From the NCBI RefSeq assembly GCF_004379255.2, contig NC_056046.1, positions 5,270,001 through 5,334,000 of the forward strand: DNA of 64,000 bases, in the 5' to 3' direction. The stretch comes from Salvia splendens. Taxonomy: Eukaryota; Streptophyta; Magnoliopsida; Lamiales; Lamiaceae. Below, piece after piece: positions 42,601 through 53,698 of this stretch (positions are counted from its first letter, which is position 1; each line of letters opens with the position of its first letter). A program made the position numbers and the translations under genes. The notes beneath the pieces were generated by a model. It searched no databases. It was given only the letters and a program-made list of their open reading frames with translations, and was not told the DNA's origin.

Positions 42601-43861
42601 TCCTGAAATTTTCAGCAACCAGAGCATATGAGTCCTCTGACTCATCCTTTTGGACAGTAGCAGTCATGTAATATAGGCTCCCTTCTCTTTCTGCCTTCAT
42701 CAACATCTTTCCTGACTCGCTAATTGTCATGACACCAGCTTCAAAGACAAACCTGCATCCTTTCTTCTCAAGAGTGCCTAATGATATCATATTTCTCTTT
42801 ATATCTGGTATATACCTGACTTTATTCAACAAAATGCTGCTACCTTTTTCAACCTGAAGTCTGATCACCCCAATCCCCTTGATGGAACAAGTCTGATTAT
42901 TCCCCAGAATTACAGACCCTGATGTTTCTTTCATGCTCTCAAACCAAGAAAGATTATGGCTCATGTGGAAACTACAACCCGAGTCCATGATCCAAGAACC
43001 ACAATCCTTCTTGTCTGCCACATTCAAAGCCACTGGAGGCTCATCGTCCTCAACCTCTTCAATTGAGTTTACAGCCTTTGCTCCACCAATTTCTTGTTGT
43101 TTTCTCTTCCAACCAAAACAATCTTTCTTGAGGTGACCAGGTTTCTTGCACCAATGACAAGAACGGGTTTCCTTTTGCTCATTCGGCACAAATTTTGGTG
43201 TATCAGCCTGCTTCTTGTATGGCCTTTTTCCTTTGAACTTCTTCACGTTCAAACTTTCAGAGAATGAATTTCCACCCTTCATCTCAACATTTTGCAGCTC
43301 CTTCGATCTCAAAGCTGTCTGCACTTCAAGGAACGACACTGTCCTCTCACGCCCATACAAGATAGCATCGCGCAGTTGATCATAATGTGATGGGAGCGCA
43401 TTTAATAACAGAATCGCCTTGTCCTCATCACCTATTGATACATCTATATTCTCCAGATCATCGATAGTTTTATTAAAATCCTCCAACTGCTCCAATACTC
43501 CCTTCCCTTCCAAGAATTTATATGAATACAATCGCTGCTTCATAATCAACCTATTTGCTAGCGATTTAGTAAGGTATAAATCCTCAAGTTTAGCCATTAT
43601 ACCTGCTGCCGTCTTCTCTCTCGCGATTTCCCGCAACACCTTATCTCCAAGGCATAGAACAATCGTGCTATAGGCCTTCGCTTCATTTTCCGCACGTTAT
43701 TGAATCACCTTCTCTTCAAGATTTTCAGCCTCTGCCCCCTTCGGCTTCACTTCTAATGCGGATGCAAGGCCTTGCTGTGTAAGCATTGCCCGCATCTTCA
43801 TCTTCCAAAGAGCGAAGTCATTTTTCCCTGTAAATTTCTCCGCTTCAAACCGTGCAGCCAT
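39620..43861 (-). pseudogene. Copia gag-pol polyprotein, four nonsense codons
   Basis: The frame runs from the ATG at 43861 to the stop at 39620 without any frameshift, about 1,334 codons once the MITE is discounted. Recognised in order: Gag with a CCHC knuckle (CHWCKKPGHLKKDC), protease active site DSG in 'IMDSGCSFHMS', GAG-pre-integrase HxxxH...CxxC ('WHGRLGHPT', 'CEECMLGKAKKW'), integrase core (IDDYTRK, RTDNGLEY, 'NGVAERANRTI'), RT with 'YVDDMLLAG', and RNase H ('VALSTTEAEFI'). In-frame stops are at 43697-43699 (gag codon 55), 41243-41245, 41141-41143 and 40361-40363. The MITE plus its TA is 237 bp, a multiple of three, but adds stops of its own. The element cannot make a full polyprotein. 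Confidence 0.93.
41545..41779. mobile_element. Stowaway MITE inserted in Copia pol (235 bp)
   Basis: Ends CTCCCTCCGTCCCATGCTACTCG...CGAGTAGCACGGGACGGAGGGAG with TA at 41543-41544 and 41780-41781. It lies between the integrase and RT regions and postdates the retrotransposon. Confidence 0.93.
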
Positions 43862-43913
43862 TTCGCTTCGTAGATTCGATTCCCTTTCGCAAGATCAACG
43901 CAAGAATCTCCTT

Positions 43914-43931
43914 CCCACGGACGGCGCCAAT
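43914..43931 (-). other. Putative primer-binding site of the Copia element
   Basis: Complement reads 'attggcgccgtccgtggg' directly after the LTR end. The TGGCGCCGT core recalls tRNA-Asp-type primer sites rather than the initiator-Met site usual in many Copia elements; tRNA identity is inferred. Confidence 0.45.
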
Positions 43932-44139
43932 TGTGAACTTTGATCTTCGATTGAGTGTGTGCGAATGTGTGTGTGTTTGATTTTGAGAGTGCTTCAGAAA
44001 TCTTGAGAGAATTATTATTGAAATCGGATGATGTTTACACACTGAGCTAACTCGCTATTACAACCGCTCTAACCAACTATTTAAACCACTAATCCTCCAA
44101 CGGTCGAAAACTAATCGAACGGCTTAGATTTGAGTTCAA
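43932..44139 (-). repeat. Copia 5' LTR, truncated at its outer end
   Basis: 208 bp matching the 3' LTR without indels until 'gagttcaa', after which the two flanks are unrelated. About 102 bp of LTR start is missing. Confidence 0.88.
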
Positions 44140-44388
44140 TTTCCGCAAGTGTAGAATTGTACATGTCAAGCATGTAGAATTACTATACTAATTAAAAATT
44201 GAGCAAGATTAGGAAATTCAAAGACTTATTTTGTCGAATTCCCTGTCAAAAAAAAGTTGAAGTACTCTTAATATTTATTTTAAATTTTTAAAAATAAATG
44301 CTACGTATATGTAATAAGTGATCCTAGTCCTATTAGAAATAAGTGAAGGGTTATTTCCATGATTAAACCAAACCACAAATTTGTAAGT

Positions 44389-44398
44389 ATATATAAAT
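44389..44398 (+). promoter_or_regulatory. TATA box of the HAC gene (candidate)
   Basis: 'tatataaata' sits ~930 bases before the HAC start codon. This fits a leader with an intron: an acceptor 'tgcag' precedes the exon at ~45297 that carries the ATG at 45321. The truncated Copia LTR ends only ~250 bases upstream. Confidence 0.45.
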
Positions 44399-44503
44399 AG
44401 AGAGAGAAGACGAGATGTTTAATTTATTACCTTATTTTGAATGTGAAGTATTTTTCGGGTTTGACTGGCAGTAATTTCCCGTCGCCACCGACAAATATTT
44501 TAT

Positions 44504-44512
44504 AAACCCTAA
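44504..44512 (+). promoter_or_regulatory. telo-box (AAACCCTAA) in HAC 5' region
   Basis: AAACCCTAA is a recognised plant motif near start sites of broadly expressed and cell-cycle genes. The same motif occurs in the CRWN1 leader region at 59091-59099. Confidence 0.45.
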
Positions 44513-45320
44513 TTATGGTACGCCATGTTTCTTCCCTTTCCTGAATATTTTATACATTCTTTAATTTCTACTGTTCCTCGTGATCCTTCTCGCGCCCACA
44601 GTCGAACACACGTTTACGCCTACGTGTTTGTTTACGTTTCGCCAATTTTGATCGCCTTGCGGCGGAACCCTAAGTTGAAATTTTCACGTTTCGAATTGCG
44701 GAACCGCGGTCTTCGCCGACCGGAATTTGATTGGAATTGAGAACGACTCTGGAATTGTGGTTGACTTTTTGATAATTGATCGCTAGGTTTTGAAGGATTG
44801 AAAATTATGTAATTAAGGTAACTATTTAATCTTAAATCGACTTCGCTTTCTGGAGAAGGAATTTTGAGGATGGATGTCGCGGCGTGATGATGGTGTTGAC
44901 TTGTTTGGACTCTTCTTTTTCAACTATATTTAAGATGTTTGGGAGAAAGGGTCAAATTTGTTATATTCATCGTTGTTTGTAGAAAAAAATGTATTTTATC
45001 AACCTAATTTGGATATCTCTGCAAATAATTTGGATACCGTAAGCTACAATTATGCAAGACTGTATAGTGGTATTCACACACGTACATGTGTGTGCATTTG
45101 GCACATCAAACTAATGATATACAGTATTTGTATTAGTAAACTGTTAATCGAACTATATATGACACATCAAGGCCTTTAAGATGCTATCATCTTTTCGAAA
45201 ACCAAGTGTCTCTGATTATAATTTTACTAGTGACTCCATGCACTGTGTTCTTCCTCATTGGATTATAATGACCATTTTAATGTGATCCTTTTGCAGCGAG
45301 GAAATATCATCACATAGATT

Positions 45321-48300
45321 ATGAATTTGGATTCGAGGAAACGGAGGTTGGACGATGTTGCTGTCATGAACAATCGGATATTTCAAGGGTCCGCTAAGGT
45401 ACTTTAACTGCATGAAATTTCTTGTGATCCTTTGATTAGCCCAAATGTGCTATGTGATTGTCATTTAATGTCTTACTATCATTAATTTATGTTACGCAAT
45501 ATCCCCTATGCTATCTAACTTGCATACTGAGAGGAATGTGTTGGCTGATTTATATTTTTCTGAATATTTTATTGTACTTGATCTCATATTATTTCAATTT
45601 TCTTCAGGACTGCCTAAACCAGGAGATCGCTTGCCAATATCAAAACCTAATGTATCACCAAATTAATGACGATCCTGCACTTCTTGGAGCATCTTCATCT
45701 CACGGGTCCTTTTTACCTATTAGCCAACCAAGTGCAGGCTTTGGGTTCTCACTAGGTTCTTATGTTCCAAATCTGCCGAATTCTGGCTTGAACTATTCGA
45801 TGACATCCAATGTTGGCTTTGGCAAGCTCGGACTTGATGCTATGTATAATTTACGACACTTTCAGAGTAGGTTCTTTTTTTTTCTCTCCCTTCCACACTC
45901 TCCTATTTCTTTCACCTAATCTCTCTAAATTATGCTCATCAAGTTATGAAGCTTGTCCTTAGGCATGCTACTCATGATCACTATAAATGCAGATTTTTTA
46001 CAGGATGATCACAGAGGTTACACAATGCTAATTGATTCTGATGGTAAAGGCAAACCTATGATGGGGTACTTTAAGCAATTATATGGAGATGTTGTTTCTC
46101 CCGAGCAGATCTCATCAGTCACAACGTGTTCTGATGCAGATTATTATTCGGGTAAGACACCATTTGAAGTTGGTGCTCAAGGTTTTCTCACAGAGCCAAC
46201 AAAAGGTAATATATTTGTGCTCCATATTCGGTAAGTGTTTATTACTGATTGATGCTAATCTCTCCACCCAAACTGGTTGACTCATAATGGTATACTTGAA
46301 GGGTTAGATCTTTTACATGTCATCTGCCATTTTCAACAGTTAATTTTTTGGTCAACTTCCTGTTATGGATGGATCTTATATGTCTATCTGAGATATCTTT
46401 TCTATGTGCCAAGTATCTAGTGCATCATTATTTACAAATAAATTCATGTCATATTATGAGCTTGTCTAAGAGGTTGACATTTGGTGCTCCCCGTTTCCTT
46501 TATTATTCAGTTTGATTAATCTACTAAAATCGATTGAAACATAGTTCTCTTTCAAAAACAATGACTTGATATATGGAACCTAGTTATGTGTGCAACTCTG
46601 TATAACCTTGAGTCCGTCCAATGATTAATTACTTAAACACAGCCAAATTGCAGAGAGCAATCCTGATTCGAGTTTTGTTGTTCTCAATCTTTTCTCTAGG
46701 TGATAATATGGAGCTTGATGAATTCATCTCATTGTCGGATCGGGAATATACAAGTGCTCCATTCAGTAGGTCCAAATTAAGGCGTGAACACTGGCCCAAT
46801 TATGGACTGCAGGCTCATAAATCAGGTCCTCCTGCACATGTTGGGCAAAGAGGATTTAGTAATGTTCAAGTTCCCAGGCCAACAGATTCAATTAATATTC
46901 TAATTGCATATGTCAGTTTCAAAAGCAAGCTAAATGTTCTTGAAAGAAGGAAGCAGGAATTTATGAATCACTTACACCATATACTGTGTAAGGTCCAAAC
47001 GTGCAGGTGTGAAGAATATCATAATTTGATATTACACTTCCACAACTGTCGCAACACCAACTGTATCGTATGTCAACCAGTTCGAGAGTGGCACAATACT
47101 AAGAATATGAATGCCGGGCCTATTTATGTGCCGTGCCCTGTGAAGAAAGTTACATCAGAATCAGGAAAGTTGAATCTATATATGTCTAGAGATTTCCGTG
47201 ATAGAGATCACATTCTTCCAGACATGCAACCTGCACCTAAACGAATGAAGGTAGAAAATGCTTCTAAGTTTGACAACTGGTCCCTGTTTGCGGTTATCCT
47301 TCCACACTTAAAGCAGTGTGAAGGAGGTATGGTTGATGTTGAGGATTATATGGACAAGGCAAACAAAGAACCATTGAGCTCCAAGGAAGCATCAGCAAGA
47401 CCTGTAGCATGGAATGAAAATGCAGATAATGGTGGATCAATGGAGTCTAATGAATCAGATGAATTTCTAGATGTGGGGAAGTCACCTGAAGGCCATATAA
47501 GCTCAGCCCCAGTGAATGAGGTTCCCATATCCAGAGGTAACCTTGGGAATAGTCTTCAAAATTTTAATGGTGCTCTCAATCTTGACTACATAAAGCTGGG
47601 AAACGATGATGCTGTTACTCATTCTGAAGAGCACAGATTGGTTGCTGAACAACATGATGGGGGCTGTATTAAGACTAGTAAAGTGGAAAGTGTAACCTTT
47701 GGCGGTCAAAGTACACTTTCCGACGGCATTTGTGTTCTTCCTGAAGGCAATCTTGGGAAAAGTCTTCAAACTTCAGCCAACGCTCTTGATCTTACTGACA
47801 TAGAGCTGGATGAAGATGTTACCATATCTCATCCCAAAGGGCAATATATGGTTGATGAAGAGCAGGTGATAGACTGTGTGAAGACAAGCAAGGTGAAAAG
47901 TGATGTAACTTATGGTCTTCAAGATTTAAACTCTACCAATATTTCCGCTCTTCCGCAAATACTTGATCTTGGGAGAAGTCTTGGAACTTTTAATGATGGA
48001 CATAGTCTTGACAACATAAATCTCGGAAAAGATGCTGCCTTTTCACATTCCGAAGAGAACAATTTGGTCGACAAACAGCAGGAGATAGGCTGTGTGACGA
48101 CTAGTAAAGTGGAAAGTAATGTACCTTTTAGTCCTCAAAGCTTAAATTCTAAAGGCATTTCTGTCCTTCCTCAAGGCTCAGCAATTGATGAAGAAGAGAA
48201 CTCCAAACTGGTGAGCCAGGTCTCGCACGAGACAGTAGATGCTACATATGCTTTTGCCGACCCTGACAATCAATGTGGAAGAAAGTTGGATGATTTGAAA

Positions 48301-51300
48301 GCATCAGGTGTTGCCTTAACTGATTTCTTCACAGCTGAGCAAATAAAAGAACACTTGTGTAGTCTCAATCAAGATATCAACCTGGTATGTACTACGGAGT
48401 ATAATCTTTTTCCCAATTGCCAACTTCTCCAGATTATAGATTTTGTGAATTGTAACATTGTTCTATAACCCTTTATCATCTTTCCTTCTCTTGAATAATT
48501 TTTCTTCTTTTGCACTTTTTCATTCTGTATAGGATGTTGGGCAGGAACTGCATACAAGCATGTATGCCCACACAGGTGGGTCAAATACCTGTCAGTTATG
48601 TGCTTTGGAAACGCTCACATTTACTGCTCTGGCTATGTGTTGTACATCTTGTGGAGCTCGAATCAAACACAAGGTGACTTATTATTGGACAAAAGATGGA
48701 GCGGGTACACAATACTGCTTTTGTACAATATGCTTCAAGGAAGCTCGTGGTGGTAAAATCTTATATAGGGGGATCTCATTTCCAAAAGCAGAGCTTTACA
48801 AGGGCAAAAACACTGAAGAATCTGGTGAACCAGTGAGATTACACATCTTGACCTTTTCCCTTTTTCTGATTGCATTGTAGGGCTTAGTGTTTCTATTCAC
48901 TTATGTTTCTATTGCAGTGGGTACAATGTGACAGATGTGAGCGTTGGCAACATCAGATTTGTGCTCTTTATAATTCTGAACGAGATCTGAAAGGGAAAGC
49001 AAAGTACATTTGTCCATTCTGTCGATATGATGAGATAAAAGCTAAGGGGCGTATGCCTATTACTCCAGTTTTTGGGGCACAAGAGCTTCCAAGAACCAAG
49101 CTTAGTGATTACATAGAACAAAGACTTTTTGAGAGTCTTCAGCGAGAGAGGAAACAGAGAGCAGAATTTCTTGGAAAGAACCCTGAAGAGGTAAGCAACC
49201 GATTTTGCACAATGTACTTCTGCTGTCTTTTTCTTACTGTAATTTCTTCACATTATGATTTTCACTTTAACAGGTGCCTGGAGCGTCAGATCTCACAGTT
49301 AGAGTGGTGTTATCTGTGAATAAACAATTACGAGTGAAGCAGCAGTTTTTAGATGTTCTCCACGGTGAGACTTATCCGGAAGAGTTTCCATATAAATCTA
49401 AGGTTTGAGTTAGCAACTCATACCAACGTATTTATCTTTGTTATACTAATTGGCTTTTTGGTTATCCAGTATGGTCATTAGTTCTCGCTAAGGTGGTTCA
49501 TTGATTCACTAGTGAGTTGTTTTAGTTTTTTCAAGGCAGATGGACATATAGATAAACAGAACTCTACATACACATTTACATTGCCTTGCCATTATTTTTA
49601 TTTTTATTTTTATTTTGATGTTGTTGTTGTTATTATTATTATTATTATTTTGTTTGTTTCTTCAATCTTCGCAGAAAATAATACTGGTTTTCCCATGTAG
49701 GTGATTCTGTTGTTCCAAAAAGTTGGAGGAGTGGATGTATGCATCTTTGCTATGTATGTTCAAGAGTTTGGATCAGAATGTGGGAACCCAAACAAACGCT
49801 CTGTATATATTTCGTATCTTGACTCAGTGAAGTACTTCAGACCTGAAATAAAAACTCTGGCTGGTGTTGCTTTGCGTACCTTTGTATATCATGAAATACT
49901 GGTAATAATCCTATCTCTTATTCTTCTAACTAGTGAACGGAATTTCTGATGAATGAATCACTAGTTTTATTTGGTTTCTGTTTGTGCTTGCATCAATGCA
50001 GATTGGATATCTTGATTACTGCAAGCGGCTTGGTTTCATTACCTGCTACATATGGGCTTGCCCACCTTGGAAAGGGGAAGATTACATACTACATTACCAT
50101 CCTGAGACTCAGAAAAGACCAAATTCACATAAGCTAGTTCAATGGTATAATGCTCCTACCTTGAATTATGTGTTCTAGTAGTTATATGTGTACATATCTA
50201 AAAGAAAACATCCCTGTCTTTCAATATTCTGTGCACAGGTACAAGAAGATGCTTAAGAAGGGCAAGGAAGAAAATGTTGTGGTCGAATTTACTAATTTCT
50301 ATGACCATTTCTTTGTTCCGAATGGAGACTCCAACTGCAAGATAACTGCAGCACGGTTGCCTTATTTTGATGGAGATTTCTGGTCTCGTGCCATTGAAGA
50401 TCTGATAAAAGCAATTGAGAATGATGGTGGAGAATCTGAAAGACAATTGAAGAATCAAATGACAAAAAGAACTATGAAAGCAATGGGACATAATGATCTT
50501 TCGGCTGATGCAACAAAAGATATTCTAGTTATGCAAAAGGTGAGTTTCTAATAAACAACTGGTGTGCTCATAGGCGATATAATTGTCATATGGGTCATGG
50601 TATTATTCTTGGGATGACTGTTAACTGACCTGACCAATATTGTGGTGTAAATAGCAGTAAGTGTAAGTTGCATAATAATCATGAAGCCACAGACAAAGCT
50701 ACAACTGATTCTAGTTTGCTTTGAAAATTAATATGATCAAACTGAGATCATTTTCTGATAGCATAAACCGTGCCATCATAGCTTCTATATATTAGGTTCA
50801 TCTACTGATTTATCTTTTTAGACTTAGGGTAGTGATTGGTGGCATTATGCAGATTGGCCATGATTTGTCTCAACCTACAACACCTAATACATCTTGGAAT
50901 TTCAACATCATTTTTTCACTTAAACTATGTGATCGTGTATATTTCATATTGCTACTACATCTAAAACAATCTATTATTAGGTTTAGAAAGTCTGGCTACC
51001 TCTTGTTTCTTTTACAAGTTGATTTTCTTCTATTACATTTAATATCACCAAATTAAACCAGTATAATAGTATTGTATGCAATATACCTTATCTTGTGCTT
51101 TACAACTGCTTTTATTGTTTTCTGACATCTCCCATTTATAGCTTGGGCATAGAATCCTGACTGCAAAGGAAGAGTTCTTCGTCGTCCATTTGCAGTTTAC
51201 CTGCACAAACTGTCATGAAGCCATACTGTCTGGAAGTTGTTGGTCTTGTAACCAGTGCAGCAAATTTTACATATGCGGCAGGTACTTTTTACTTCAAATA

Positions 51301-52737
51301 CCATTCATTAGTACTATATTGTTTCATCAGTATTTTTAATTATATTAATGTCTTCATACTCAGTCTTGTTTTTTCTTCTGGCTCTCTCAGGATTTTACTT
51401 ATACATTTTCAAATGCTATTAAATTCTAGCAATAAGTGACTGCTTAAGAAATTAAAATATTGTTTGTCTTGAGATCAAATGCTATTAGTTTACAATATGC
51501 AATTGCTCTCTTGCATAATTTGTTATGGTACATTGTTCATATTAACCAGGCCATTGCAATCCTCCAAAATGTTTACTTCATTTATTACTAGCAATTCTCG
51601 CTAGTATATTGTAGTGTTGACGTTTTAGGTCTGAACTACAGATGCCTTGAGCACGAGCATTCTTCCAATTTACTGGAAACTCACAGTGGCAACTTTGGGG
51701 ATAAACACCAGCTCTATAAGGTAAAGTTTGAAACTTAAATTGTTCTCTGGTTGCTCGAACCTGGTCAGTATTTAACAACTTTCATCGCTGCTCTTTTTGG
51801 ATTGTGTCCTTTCAGATACCAGTGAATGATGAAGTAGCTGATACTAACGATAATGATGGTCTTTTAGAGAATGAATTCTTTGATGATAGACTTTCTTTCT
51901 TGAGCTTCTGTGAGAAGAATTTTTACCGATTTGACACACTTCGCCGTGCTAAGCATTCATCAATGATGATCATTCATCATCTCCATGAATCAAGATCAAG
52001 AGCAATGGAAGAAGCCATCTGCAGTATGTGTAATCAGAACGTAGTGGCAGGATGGCATTGCGAGATGTGTCCCCAGTTTCATGTTTGTGATGCATGCTTC
52101 CAAAGGGAGGGGGGTCATTGTCATATTCACAAGTTAGTTAAGCATTTTTTAAAGGCTGATTCCAGAAAAGGGACTGAACAAATGCATCAGCAATTAGCAT
52201 TGGAGGCTGATTCCGGAAAGAAGAGTGAACAAATACAGCAGTATAGAATCTCAGAGGTATGACTGTAGTGTAATCGAAGTTCAAGTCTAGCATATGTGAA
52301 GTATAATCTGCTATGTCTATTTCGAAGTGATAAATTATGTAGTTTTCTTGTCTGGTAATAACGAGAGAAGAATGCTGTGCAGATTCTGGATCTACTAGAG
52401 CATGCCAGTAAGTGTCAATCAACCAAAAACAACCCCTGCTCGAACCCCAAATGCTTCTCTCTCAAGAACACATTCCGGCACACCAGGGATTGTACACGTC
52501 GTGTAGCTGGTGGTTGCATGCACTGTAAGAGAATCTGGGATATGCTCGTAATGCACTCAAACGTTTGCGAAGATTCAAATTGCAGTATACCACGTTGCAT
52601 GTAACGTCAATAACTTCCTATCTCTATGATTCAAATCTCTTTTCTTAGACTGTAGATTGACCTGGTGATTGATCTTTTTCAGGGACATTAAAAATTATAG
52701 AAGAAAACAGACCACAAAATCTGACGAGGTGGTGTAA
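45321..52737 (+). CDS. HAC1: HAC-type histone acetyltransferase (p300/CBP-like)
   Basis: Coding exons: 45321-45398, 45608-45866, 45993-46205, 46700-48384, 48533-48832, 48918-49190, 49274-49402, 49701-49901, 50002-50144, 50239-50539, 51142-51281, 51642-51720, 51816-52256, 52383-52600, 52683-52737. 1,504 aa, in phase throughout; Arabidopsis HAC proteins are ~1,470-1,700. Order: N-terminal TAZ-like Cys/His region (~266-320), three ~70-residue repeats (463-675), Cys-rich block, PHD finger (~846-936, '[17 protein letters not shown]'), KAT11 catalytic domain (~937-1194, with '[18 protein letters not shown]' and '[16 protein letters not shown]'), two ZZ fingers ('[11 protein letters not shown]', '[17 protein letters not shown]') and a C-terminal TAZ ('[19 protein letters not shown]'). 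A nuclear coactivator acetylating histones H3/H4. The exact HAC paralogue is uncertain. Confidence 0.92.
47536..48174 (+). repeat. Three tandem ~210-bp coding repeats in HAC exon 4
   Basis: Units at 47536-47745 (70 codons), 47746-47958 (71) and 47959-48174 (72). Each begins with an (N/D)LG(N/K/R)SL motif, contains a D-x-I-x-L step, a 'HSEE/HPKG' step and a 'TSKV(E/K)S' step, and ends (V/A)LP(E/Q). They are well diverged but in frame. Confidence 0.85.
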
Positions 52738-53698
52738 AGATAGCATTGTGTTGTACAGAATAAAACATAAAAGATTTCTGAGCATGGAGAGCTGCTGGCT
52801 TTACTAGCCATTTCAAGTTGTATATAACAGTTTGCAGCTTCATGAGCGGCTTGCTTATTTTACATGATAATAGATATAGCTTATTCACATATAGTGATAT
52901 GCTCTTAAACCATATATCTCATTTCATAGTTCCTCCTTTATGTCATCACAGTATTGTTATTATTGTCTTATAATTCGTTGAGGTGCTAAGTTTGAGCAAA
53001 CTGAAATTATGACGAGATCTAACCAAATATTACAACATCAGAAATATTCGTGTTTCCAATTTTATAGCCAAACCTATAAGTGAATTCAAGTATGATTATT
53101 GAATCTAATCAACTGATTTGTGGCATGTTGTTAAAAATCGCTAGGCCTTCAAAATAGTAAGAACATTTTACCAGATTTTGAAAAATGGCACACTAGTATA
53201 GTATTAGAGTGATAGTATTTTCTTTCTTATTATTCACTTCAAACATGTACCATCCCTTCATTCATTCTTTAATTCGCAATTTAACAACGGTAACTTTGTT
53301 CTTGACGATATTGGCTTGATAATTTTATATAATACACCGTGCGTGTTTAATGACAGGAAACAGAGCCCCTAACTCACAGATTTGAAGTAATAAAACCATT
53401 GATTATAAATATAAATGAAAATCCAATAATTTTATAAATATAGAATACACATCAGCAAAAGGGAGGGCCGAAAACGAAGAAACCAAATGCAGTAGCTACA
53501 TATCTACGTAGAGATTGCAGACACTAACAACCCCAACTTCCGTGTGGGCAAGATGAAGGAATCTATTTAACTCCTGCAACCCAGGTTTATGACCGGTATT
53601 TCCAAACTAATCAATACACACAACTAACTAGAACAAGTTTCTGGGGGGAGGTGGAGTGATGCTAAAATGGTTATTACAATTAAGATGTAACAAGTATT
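52738..53698. other. Convergent intergenic region between HAC and CRWN1
   Basis: Contains the 3' UTRs of both convergent genes and AT-rich spacer; no further gene or repeat seen. Confidence 0.5.

Larger units (their letters stand above)
39274..44139 (-). mobile_element. Copia LTR retrotransposon, near full-length, inactive
   Basis: Transcribed right to left. The 3' LTR is 39274-39583 (310 bp, TGTGA...TCACA). The 5' LTR keeps only 208 bp (43932-44139) and lacks its first ~100 bases, so no TSD can be read. Aligned over 208 bp the LTRs differ at 5 positions by my count. Just inside the 5' LTR, 'ttggcgccgtccgtggg' (minus strand) looks like a primer-binding site. 'aaggtggagtt' before the 3' LTR is the polypurine tract. 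The internal region carries gag-protease-integrase-RT-RNase H in Copia order. A Stowaway element (41545-41779) is inserted. Confidence 0.95.

Noticed and set aside
49590..49652. TTTTTA / GTT / TTA microsatellite cluster
   Set aside because: Intronic simple repeats in the HAC gene; common and without evident function.
51628..51642. Acceptor 'tttag' at ~51629 for HAC exon 12
   Set aside because: Using it brings an immediate in-frame stop. The next AG at 51641 continues the ZZ finger in frame.
52592..52604. HAC terminating at the TAA read at 52602-52604
   Set aside because: The TAA overlaps a GT donor after 52600. Splicing to 52683 restores the expected basic tail in phase, so the later stop at 52737 was chosen.
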